NCBI GenBank assembly: GCA_030590275.1
Contig: JAUUYV010000157.1
Span: 1 to 5,416, forward strand
Direction: 5' to 3'
DNA length: 5,416 nt
Source of the DNA: Porticoccaceae bacterium
Lineage (GTDB): Bacteria; Pseudomonadota; Gammaproteobacteria; Pseudomonadales; Porticoccaceae
Position 1 is the stretch's first letter, and each line of letters begins with the position of its first letter. The translations under genes and the position numbers were made by a program. Under the pieces are notes generated by a model. That model made no database searches, was not told where the DNA came from, and saw only the letters and a program-made list of their open reading frames with translations. Shown piece by piece: positions 1 to 5,416 of this stretch.

Positions 1-95
1 CATGTTTTTTTTTCATGCGCGATAAACAGACCTGGGTGAGAAGCCGCGTCGGCCAGTTGGCTAGATGCAGCGAGAAGAAACACTTTTTACAGGCT
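1..95. other. Intergenic left edge; possible start of a further minus-strand gene
   Basis: This stretch follows the stop codon (TAA, 98-96) of the minus-strand CHASE2 gene. I find no convincing stem-loop followed by a U-run for that transcript, so no terminator is called. On the minus strand an ATG at 16-14 is followed by nine A residues (13-5), which would begin a peptide Met-Lys-Lys-Lys-His. Such a start is common for exported proteins. However, there is no well-spaced Shine-Dalgarno sequence (the nearest AGG is about 14 nt upstream) and only five codons fall inside the window. It may be the first gene downstream of the sensor, but this is a weak inference from the start alone. Confidence 0.2.
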
Positions 96-2828
96 TTAAG
101 CCGCTTCGGAAAAGGCTTCCAGCGCAAGAATAACGGTGACTGAGTCGGGACTGGAGCGCAACATTAAAGTCCCTCCCTTGCCTATTATGTCATCGACCAT
201 AAGTCGTAGTGCACCTAGCGAAGGCGACAGTTTTTCCAGATCGCGGCAGTTAAAGGCGTCGATAGTTTCCTTGGGTAGCCCGTGCCCCTGGTTGATGAAG
301 ATGCAGCGGACGATATTTTTGTGATTAACTTCTTCCTGATCCAGCAGGATGTGCAGTTGGGAGTGCTCATTGGCAGTTTCCAGCATCACCGCCCATGTTC
401 TGTCGAGCGCGCGCTCCAGGTCGCTAGTGTCGGTTTTGGCTAGTTCACAGTAATCGGATAGATCGGCAATGACCTCTATCATGCGGACTACCAGTTCGTG
501 GCCATAGCGAGCAAGGCTGTTTTCGACGGCTACTTTCATATCAACATAGAGATGGCCATTACGGATAATATCTTCGGATAAATATAATTGTTTACTCAGG
601 GACGTCATTACCGTGTTGATTTCATTGAAAGCATCTTCAAGCTTATCGATATTGTCGGTAGATTGTTTTTTGGTTCTCAATAATCGCTTGACCGATCTAA
701 TGGCCAGGTGAGTACCTCCCAGCATGTCGGCGGCTGAAGTAGTAAGGTTGACCAGTAGTGTTTCTTTTTCTCGATGCAGTCTCGCGATGCGACTGTAATC
801 AACGATTTCAAACAGTATGCCCTGAGCCCCAAAAGGTCGGGGAGCCATGTCGGTTTGCGGATATTCTTTATGATTCTGTACTAATCGAACCTGGATGACA
901 TGAGTTGCCTTACTTTTTTCGATAGTCACTGGCAAAATGGCATCAGAATTGTGGACGATGATATCGAGTAAAGTCTCGCGTCCCTCGTTGGGGGAACAAC
1001 CGGTTAAGGTCACTATCAGATCGAGGGCGTTGCCCTCGAATATTGCTAGTTTGTTGCTATTGGCAAAAGCTTTTGCAGCGGTATTGGCAGATACTAGATC
1101 GCCAAAGAGATCATAGAGTAAGTATCCGGTTTTCATGGCATTAATTAGATTATCCCGATTACGCAGTTGGGATTCGAGAGCTGCAACTCGCTGCAATACT
1201 CTACTTTTATCGACGGATAGATGCTCGTCCTGTATTTCCATCGGGAGTAAGCCCGCTTTTCCTCGGTTCATGTGCTGGCGCTGGTAAAGTAGTGCGCTGA
1301 TTTGTCTTGAATATTTTTGCAGGACATCTTCGAAGAAAGGAATGTCTAACATGGTTTCCCGGCGTAGATTCAGGGCCCAGAAACCGAGAGTTTCTCCCCG
1401 ATGGCGCAGGGGGCAAATGTATTGCACCTGCTGTGGGCTGTCGATATCGAAAAATGGGCGTTCGGGCTGTATCGGCTTGCCATATTTGAGAGCAGTATCG
1501 TAGGGAGCGCGACGATAATCCCGGCGCTTTTCATACACCAGGGCTTCGCTACACCCGTATTTGGCGACGATATCGAGATGGGGTTTTCCAGTGGGGCATT
1601 CGAGAATAATGGTTGCTTCTAACTGCAAGGTTTGGCGAATCAGGGTGAGGATTTTGTCCCAGTAATCATCGGATAAATAAAAGTCGGATAACTCGCGCTG
1701 TTTTGCCATGCGTGGTTCGGTCATCTCGAGCACTTGATTAAATGCTGCTTTTTCGCCCAGCTGGCGGTGACCTTTCTCCACCAGCATGGCGAGAAAAGGG
1801 ATGGAGAGGACTTCGGTTAGCGGCAACAGTAGGTGTAGCCAGCGAAACATGGCGATCAGGCCGATTATCGTGACCAGTACCCAGGCAAAAATTAACCATC
1901 GCTGGAGGTACTGTGCAGTACGAGTAAAGAGGCTATACCAGGCAGCGATTAGAGAGACGATAATTAACCAGTTACTCCAGGTGGGAAGTGCTCGGAGCCA
2001 GGAGTTCTGTATCAATGCGGCTAACACATGGCCGCGTCGTTGCAGACTATTGGCAGCGGTCAAGCCATCTGAGTAAAGAGACCTGGGTGTGAGTGTATTT
2101 TGTCCGATAAATACCCAGCGACCCGATACCTGATCCTTTTCCAGCCCGGATTTTATTAAGTCATCGGCGTTCACCTGGGGCAAAATGCCTTCTGCATTTG
2201 ATGCCCTTACCCGAAAATGTTGGGGGAAAACCGGCACTTTGTTATCAGCAGACGTATCTCCAGCCTGATTGTTTATTGTTTTCGCAGAAAGGCCCATTTG
2301 GACAGCCAAAACTTCGGCACTTTGTAGTCCGGCTTTGTTTACACCCGAGTTGGGCCCTGGGACAATATTAGATTTTCCGACACTGGTGTTGTAAGCCAGG
2401 GTGCCATCTTTGTTTGAAACGAGAGGGAACAACCAGCCTAGAGGCAGGGCATTAAGTTGTGGAATGTGGCTGCCAGGGGAGATCTTGCCCTGGGTGTTTA
2501 CTATGGGTTTAGCCGCGATAATGGCTGGTGCATTCAGGGATAATTCTTGGTAAAAAGCCTGATCAACATTTGTTGGTTGTACGGCGAGTGTAATGTGTCG
2601 AGGTTGGTGGACGTTTATTGCGCGGATGAGTTTGAGCCAATAATCCTGGTCGGCGGCGAGTGCGTCACCGTTTACATTGATGAGTAATACGGGGCTGGGT
2701 TGATTGGTTTGAACGGTCGCATGCCCTAGCCAGCGGTAAGCTTTGTCTGTGAAATGCTGTGCAATACCGCTTAGCGTTAATGCTGCCACTAGTGCCAATA
2801 ATGAAAGAAGCCGAATTAAATAATTCAT
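96..2828 (-). CDS. CHASE2-domain membrane sensor with GAF/PAS-like regions and a degenerate histidine-kinase core
   Basis: This is a 910-residue inner-membrane sensor protein. A hydrophobic helix (about residues 4-22) is followed by a periplasmic CHASE2 domain (about 25-285). That domain ends in the family's typical stretch: WVFIG near 238-242, an Asp about a dozen residues on, then a Gly-His and a helix. Three more membrane helices follow (about 287-301, 311-328 and 331-350), the usual CHASE2 exit. The cytoplasmic part has a GAF-like region (about 380-515), a short coiled coil (about 540-560), a PAS-like region (about 560-680, with YLLYDLFGDLVSAN) and a DHp/HATPase-like C-terminus (about 681-905). 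In that C-terminus the H-box His is replaced by Thr (about 697), the N-box Asn by Thr (about 818) and the G1 Asp by Asn (NQGHG, about 846), so kinase activity is doubtful. I chose ATG at 2828-2826 over the in-frame TTG just before it, because GAGG at 2840-2837 is 8 nt upstream and the ATG overlaps the preceding stop as TGATG. The signal sensed is unknown, and no response regulator is present in the window. Confidence 0.9.
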   Translation of the reverse strand: MNYLIRLLSLLALVAALTLSGIAQHFTDKAYRWLGHATVQTNQPSPVLLINVNGDALAADQDYWLKLIRAINVHQPRHITLAVQPTNVDQAFYQELSLNAPAIIAAKPIVNTQGKISPGSHIPQLNALPLGWLFPLVSNKDGTLAYNTSVGKSNIVPGPNSGVNKAGLQSAEVLAVQMGLSAKTINNQAGDTSADNKVPVFPQHFRVRASNAEGILPQVNADDLIKSGLEKDQVSGRWVFIGQNTLTPRSLYSDGLTAANSLQRRGHVLAALIQNSWLRALPTWSNWLIIVSLIAAWYSLFTRTAQYLQRWLIFAWVLVTIIGLIAMFRWLHLLLPLTEVLSIPFLAMLVEKGHRQLGEKAAFNQVLEMTEPRMAKQRELSDFYLSDDYWDKILTLIRQTLQLEATIILECPTGKPHLDIVAKYGCSEALVYEKRRDYRRAPYDTALKYGKPIQPERPFFDIDSPQQVQYICPLRHRGETLGFWALNLRRETMLDIPFFEDVLQKYSRQISALLYQRQHMNRGKAGLLPMEIQDEHLSVDKSRVLQRVAALESQLRNRDNLINAMKTGYLLYDLFGDLVSANTAAKAFANSNKLAIFEGNALDLIVTLTGCSPNEGRETLLDIIVHNSDAILPVTIEKSKATHVIQVRLVQNHKEYPQTDMAPRPFGAQGILFEIVDYSRIARLHREKETLLVNLTTSAADMLGGTHLAIRSVKRLLRTKKQSTDNIDKLEDAFNEINTVMTSLSKQLYLSEDIIRNGHLYVDMKVAVENSLARYGHELVVRMIEVIADLSDYCELAKTDTSDLERALDRTWAVMLETANEHSQLHILLDQEEVNHKNIVRCIFINQGHGLPKETIDAFNCRDLEKLSPSLGALRLMVDDIIGKGGTLMLRSSPDSVTVILALEAFSEAA

Positions 2829-2836
2829 CAAGGCTG

Positions 2837-2840
2837 CCTC
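2837..2840 (-). promoter_or_regulatory. Ribosome binding site of the CHASE2 gene
   Basis: GAGG on the minus strand lies 8 nt before ATG 2828-2826. It favours that ATG over the TTG one codon upstream and lies inside the last codons of the preceding small reading frame, as expected for translational coupling. Confidence 0.6.
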
Positions 2841-2883
2841 GAGGATGGTTTGGACATGGTCAGGGCGTTCCGTTTGCTAGCAT

Positions 2884-2901
2884 CGAGTTCGAGTTCGAGT
2901 T
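2884..2901. repeat. Short tandem repeat, CGAGTT x3
   Basis: Three perfect copies of the hexamer CGAGTT lie in the small ORF between lysR and the CHASE2 gene. In the second frame of that ORF on the minus strand they encode alternating Leu-Glu. Because the unit is six bases, gain or loss of a copy would not change the reading frame, so it does not explain the frameshift. Confidence 0.7.
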
Positions 2902-3011
2902 GGTGTCGTTGGTAGTAGTGAACCAGGGTGTCCGAGTTGATAATATTTGAAGGTGTTGTCGTTGAACTGTTCCCTGTTTATTGATTCGGGTTTTAATGTT
3001 GGCATGAGTTA

Positions 3012-3905
3012 TTAGTTCTGTTGGTAGTTATGACTATCTTTTTCATCTTCAAGAAAATCGATAAAACGACGAGACGCGTTAGACAGGCTGCGATCACGGT
3101 GGTGAATATAACCTAGTCGCCGGCTTAAGGAGAGTCCTTTACATTTTATGGGCGTTAAGCTTTGATCGACCATGGTCATTGGTAACATACTCCAGCCGAA
3201 GCCTACGGAAACCATTATTTTAATGGTTTCGAGATAATTGGTAACCATTGATATGTTAAGTCGGTTTCCTTCCTGGTCGAAAAAATCTTTTATTATTTTA
3301 CCGGTGTAGGTTGATAAGCCGGGCAGGATTGCCGGATATTGGCCAAGTTCCGAGGCAGTCAGTTTTCGTTTTTTTATTAGTGGGTGGTCGTTGGCCGTAA
3401 CTAAAACTAATGGGTCAACCCAGATGGTGTTGGATTGTACTCTCTCTTTAGGTTCTGGAGCCAGTGTCACTACGGCCACGTCAAAGCTACCTTTGTTGAT
3501 TTCCTGGTAGGCAATTTCAGAATCCATAAAATCGACATCCAATGCCACCTCAGGGTAGGTGGTAGCAAAACGTTTCAAAATATCAGGCGCCCGGTGCAAA
3601 CCGATATGGTGACTGAGTGCGATTTTTAGTCTGCCTGTAACTTTACCAGATAAGTCGTGAATCGCCTGCTCCGTGTCAGATATTATTTGCAAAATCTGTC
3701 GCGCTTTTGGCAACAATTCATTACCTGATTCGGTGAGATTAATGTGACGAGCGATGCGGTCAAATAACAGGCAGTCGAGTTGATGCTCGAGTAGTGCTAC
3801 CCGTTTACTGACGGCGGGTTGGGTGAGATGAATACGTTCTGCAGCGATTGAGAATGAGCCGGTCTCAGCGACCGCAACAAACGCTTCGAGTTGTTGGGCG
3901 TCCAT
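3012..3905 (-). CDS. LysR-type transcriptional regulator, divergent from leuC
   Basis: This 297-residue protein has the normal length and layout of a LysR-type regulator. The N-terminal winged helix-turn-helix (about residues 1-60) carries the signature AAERIHLTQPAVSKRVALLE at 21-40. A linker helix (about 60-90) and a two-lobed periplasmic-binding-like effector domain (about 91-290) follow. The start MDAQQLEAF is the usual family start, and no other upstream start is needed. The leader just before the ATG is nearly all A/T with no Shine-Dalgarno sequence, so translation may be weak. The gene faces away from leuC across 119 nt. LysR-type proteins commonly repress their own gene and control the divergent neighbour, and I recall the same LysR/leuC pairing in Pseudomonas. 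Control of leuC in response to a leucine-pathway intermediate is therefore a reasonable inference but is not shown here. It is not LeuO, judging by its length and sequence, though I could not align it. The gene ends in a double stop (TAATAA). Confidence 0.93.
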   Translation of the reverse strand: MDAQQLEAFVAVAETGSFSIAAERIHLTQPAVSKRVALLEHQLDCLLFDRIARHINLTESGNELLPKARQILQIISDTEQAIHDLSGKVTGRLKIALSHHIGLHRAPDILKRFATTYPEVALDVDFMDSEIAYQEINKGSFDVAVVTLAPEPKERVQSNTIWVDPLVLVTANDHPLIKKRKLTASELGQYPAILPGLSTYTGKIIKDFFDQEGNRLNISMVTNYLETIKIMVSVGFGWSMLPMTMVDQSLTPIKCKGLSLSRRLGYIHHRDRSLSNASRRFIDFLEDEKDSHNYQQN

Positions 3906-3925
3906 GTTTATATATTAACAAATTA

Positions 3926-3933
3926 CTATATAG
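3926..3933. promoter_or_regulatory. Perfect 8-bp palindrome CTATATAG near the lysR start site
   Basis: This palindrome lies 21 nt before the lysR ATG and just downstream of the TATAAT hexamer proposed for lysR, where an autorepressing regulator could bind. It sits within TTACTATATAGAA (3923-3935), which fits the loose T-N11-A LysR-box rule. In such AT-rich DNA that match is expected fairly often by chance, so this is a candidate only. Confidence 0.2.
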
Positions 3934-3940
3934 AATAGAA

Positions 3941-3946
3941 ATTATA
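3941..3946 (-). promoter_or_regulatory. Candidate -10 box of lysR (TATAAT)
   Basis: The minus strand reads a perfect TATAAT at 3946-3941. At 15-18 nt upstream there is no match to TTGACA, only A/T runs. A start around 3934 would give a 5' leader of about 29 nt. The AT-rich context makes chance matches likely, but the position is right for the only promoter that could serve lysR and the genes after it. Confidence 0.4.
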
Positions 3947-3958
3947 AAAAATATGAAT

Positions 3959-3987
3959 TTGTTTTATTAGTGTCGGCTTACTAAACT
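3959..3987 (+). promoter_or_regulatory. Candidate sigma-70 promoter of leuC
   Basis: TTGTTT at 3959-3964 and TAAACT at 3982-3987 are 17 nt apart and match the consensus at 3 and 4 of 6 bases. The start would fall near 3994, about 31 nt before the ATG. The -35 lies only 12 bp from the proposed lysR -10 on the other strand, so one bound regulator could touch both promoters. It is a weak promoter by sequence, in keeping with control by an activator. Confidence 0.3.
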
Positions 3988-4001
3988 TGCACACGCTAGT
4001 A
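3979..4001. promoter_or_regulatory. Inverted repeat TACTA-N13-TAGTA over the leuC -10 and start
   Basis: Five-base arms at 3979-3983 and 3997-4001 are perfect inverted copies. The left arm overlaps the proposed leuC -10. It could be an operator half-site pair, but the arms are short and the match may be chance. No U-run follows, so it is not an attenuator terminator. Confidence 0.2.
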
Positions 4002-4013
4002 GGTTTAAATTTT

Positions 4014-4021
4014 GGGAGAGG
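4014..4021 (+). promoter_or_regulatory. Ribosome binding site of leuC
   Basis: GGGAGAGG ends 3 nt before the ATG at 4025, with its GGGAG part 6 nt away. It is a strong purine-rich site in an otherwise AT-rich leader and supports the chosen leuC start. Confidence 0.7.
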
Positions 4022-4024
4022 CTT

Positions 4025-5416
4025 ATGGCTGGCAAGACCCTCTACGACAAGTTGTGGGAATCTCACCTGGTTTCGGAAAGTGAAGATGGTTCGGCGTTAC
4101 TTTATATAGATCGACACTTACTGCACGAGGTGACCTCGCCTCAGGCTTTTGAGGGCTTGCGTCTGGCTGGCCGCAAACCCTGGCGGATTGATGCCAACCT
4201 GGCCACTGCGGATCACAATGTCCCTACCGATACCGAGCAACGCGCCGGTGGTGTGGCAGCCATTGCCGACAGGGTGGCGCGTATACAGGTGGAGACTCTG
4301 GACGACAACTGCGCTGAGTTCGGTATTGTCGAATACAAGATCAACGATGCGGGGCAGGGAATCGTCCACGTAATTGGCCCTGAGCAGGGTGCAACGCTAC
4401 CTGGTATGACCGTAGTTTGCGGCGACTCGCACACTGCGACTCACGGTGCTCTCGGTGCACTTGCCCACGGTATTGGTACGTCTGAAGTTGAACATGTATT
4501 GGCTACCCAGTGTTTGGTGACGCAAAAGATGAAGAATATGCTGGTTCGGGTCGATGGCGAACTTGGCTCAGGTGTGACACCTAAAGATGTAGTGCTGGCC
4601 GTTATTGGCAAGATTGGTACCGCAGGGGGTACTGGTCACGCTATCGAATTCGGTGGTCAAGTGCTGAAGGATATGTCTATGGAAGGGCGGATGACGGTCT
4701 GCAATATGGCCATTGAAGCCGGTGCCCGTGTGGGTATGGTGGCGGTGGACGATAAGACTATCGACTATGTAAAGGGGCGCCAATATGCACCGAGCGGCGA
4801 TCTGTGGGAGCAGGCGGTGGTGCAATGGCGCGCCCTGCACAGTGATTCCGATGCGGTGTTTGATACGGTGGTGGACTTGCGTGGTGAGGAGATTGAACCA
4901 CAGGTAAGTTGGGGAACCTCTCCGGAGATGGTGGTGCCAATAGGTGGCCGAGTGCCAAATCCCGCTCAGGCTGTCGATGCAGCCCAGCGTGATGGCATTG
5001 AGCGAGCACTCGATTACATGGGTTTGAAGGCGGATATGCCGATCACCGACATTGCAGTAGATCGGGTGTTTATCGGTTCCTGCACTAATTCTCGAATCGA
5101 AGATTTACGTGCGGCAGCTACCGTTGCCAGGGGGCGAAAGGTAGCCGCAAGCGTGAAGCAGGTATTAATCGTTCCTGGCTCACAGGCCGTTAAAGCCGAG
5201 GCGGAAGCCGAGGGCCTGGACAAGATATTTATTGCAGCGGGCATGGAGTGGCGCGAGCCCGGTTGCTCTATGTGTCTGGCTATGAACGCCGACAAGCTAG
5301 GATCCGGTGAACACTGCGCTTCCACGTCAAACCGCAATTTTGAAGGTCGCCAGGGTAATGGTGGGCGAACTCATCTGGTGAGTCCGGCGATGGCTGCCGC
5401 TGCTGCAGTGGTGGGC
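4025..5416 (+). CDS. leuC: 3-isopropylmalate dehydratase large subunit LeuC (3' end outside window)
   Basis: LeuC joins LeuD to form the cytoplasmic isopropylmalate isomerase, which converts 2-isopropylmalate to 3-isopropylmalate in leucine synthesis using a [4Fe-4S] cluster. The start [16 protein letters not shown] and the following [18 protein letters not shown] are typical of gammaproteobacterial LeuC. Aconitase-family motifs are intact: GDSHTATHG at 133-141, the cluster cysteines Cys353 (in GSCTNSR), Cys414 and Cys417 (in PGCSMC), and the substrate-site [11 protein letters not shown] at 434-444. The frame is open for 464 codons to the right edge, ending MAAAAAVVG. By comparison with E. 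coli LeuC about ten residues are missing, so this is a window cut and not a truncation. leuD and leuB would be expected next. The divergent LysR-type gene is the likely regulator. I see no leucine-rich leader peptide, so enterobacterial-type attenuation is unlikely. Confidence 0.98.
   Translation, partial: MAGKTLYDKLWESHLVSESEDGSALLYIDRHLLHEVTSPQAFEGLRLAGRKPWRIDANLATADHNVPTDTEQRAGGVAAIADRVARIQVETLDDNCAEFGIVEYKINDAGQGIVHVIGPEQGATLPGMTVVCGDSHTATHGALGALAHGIGTSEVEHVLATQCLVTQKMKNMLVRVDGELGSGVTPKDVVLAVIGKIGTAGGTGHAIEFGGQVLKDMSMEGRMTVCNMAIEAGARVGMVAVDDKTIDYVKGRQYAPSGDLWEQAVVQWRALHSDSDAVFDTVVDLRGEEIEPQVSWGTSPEMVVPIGGRVPNPAQAVDAAQRDGIERALDYMGLKADMPITDIAVDRVFIGSCTNSRIEDLRAAATVARGRKVAASVKQVLIVPGSQAVKAEAEAEGLDKIFIAAGMEWREPGCSMCLAMNADKLGSGEHCASTSNRNFEGRQGNGGRTHLVSPAMAAAAAVVG

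Larger units (their letters stand above)
2828..3005 (-). pseudogene. Small ORF of about 58 codons, apparently broken by a +1 frameshift
   Basis: I do not recognise a family. On the minus strand an ATG at 3005-3003, 6 nt after the LysR stop, opens a frame beginning MPTLKPESINREQF and ending at TAG 2879-2877 (42 aa). A second frame, one base further on, has no stop from 2977 and ends at TGA 2830-2828, sharing its A with the sensor's ATG. Third-position GC, counted by hand, moves between the frames. From about 2980 to 2945 it is 9 of 12 codons in the first frame against 3 of 12 in the second. From about 2940 to 2831 it is 25 of 37 in the second frame, against 4 of 19 for the first frame up to its stop. 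Joined near 2941-2950, they give a hydrophilic protein of about 58 residues with a QLELELDASKRN stretch. The break could be a real mutation, a sequencing error or, less likely, programmed frameshifting. No good Shine-Dalgarno precedes the ATG, so coupling to lysR would be needed. Confidence 0.4.

Noticed and set aside
28..38. AGACCTGGGTG, repeated at 2079-2089
   Set aside because: An 11-bp match in a window of this size is expected by chance, and the flanks do not match.
92..102. GGCTT-T-AAGCC inverted repeat at the CHASE2 stop codon as a terminator
   Set aside because: The stem is only 4-5 bp with a tiny loop and no U-run follows on the minus strand.
15..143. Plus-strand ORF of 42 codons starting ATGCGCGAT, overlapping the 3' end of the CHASE2 gene
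   Set aside because: It has no ribosome binding site, a frame this short is often open by chance, and its last third is antisense to a well-supported gene.
1207..2076. Open frames of 60-96 codons in other frames within the CHASE2 gene
   Set aside because: They overlap a long intact gene with clear domains and have no family features.
2829..2831. TTG as the start of the CHASE2 gene
   Set aside because: The ATG one codon downstream has better spacing from GAGG and forms the TGATG overlap.
3953..3970. Mini-ORF Met-Asn-Leu-Phe-Tyr as a leucine attenuator peptide before leuC
   Set aside because: It has a single Leu codon, lies upstream of the likely leuC transcript start, and no terminator/antiterminator hairpins follow.
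4118..5337. Several minus-strand open frames and one plus-strand frame within leuC
   Set aside because: They are shadows of the strongly supported leuC frame, with no recognisable protein sequence.

Overview
The window looks like chromosomal DNA from a gammaproteobacterium of moderate GC, with a Pseudomonas/Cellvibrionales-like flavour. This rests on the near-textbook gammaproteobacterial LeuC and on the LysR-type gene diverging from leuC, an arrangement I recall from Pseudomonas. The genus cannot be fixed from this sequence alone.

Layout. The left half of the minus strand (96-2828) is one large gene for a four-helix membrane sensor: an N-terminal helix, a periplasmic CHASE2 domain, three more helices, a GAF-like region, a PAS-like region and a histidine-kinase-like C-terminus. 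The kinase part has lost the phosphoacceptor His and key ATP-site residues. Upstream on the same strand (2828-3005) lies a small reading frame that appears to be split by a one-base frameshift. Its start is 6 nt after the stop of the LysR gene, and its stop overlaps the sensor's ATG as TGATG. Next comes the LysR-type regulator (3012-3905, minus). A 119-nt AT-rich divergent promoter region (3906-4024) separates it from leuC (4025 to the right edge, plus), which is cut off about ten residues before its expected end. Bases 1-95 hold no gene I can support.

How they fit together. leuC encodes the large subunit of isopropylmalate isomerase (leucine biosynthesis); leuD and leuB would be expected beyond the right edge. 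The LysR gene is placed to control both itself and leuC from the shared region. The lysR - small ORF - CHASE2 gene order, with tight spacing and a stop/start overlap, suggests one minus-strand operon, but no experiment supports this here. I see no mobile element, CRISPR array, tRNA or rRNA. The points most worth a second look are the frameshifted small ORF and the degenerate kinase core. Nothing here amounts to a clearly new multi-gene system.
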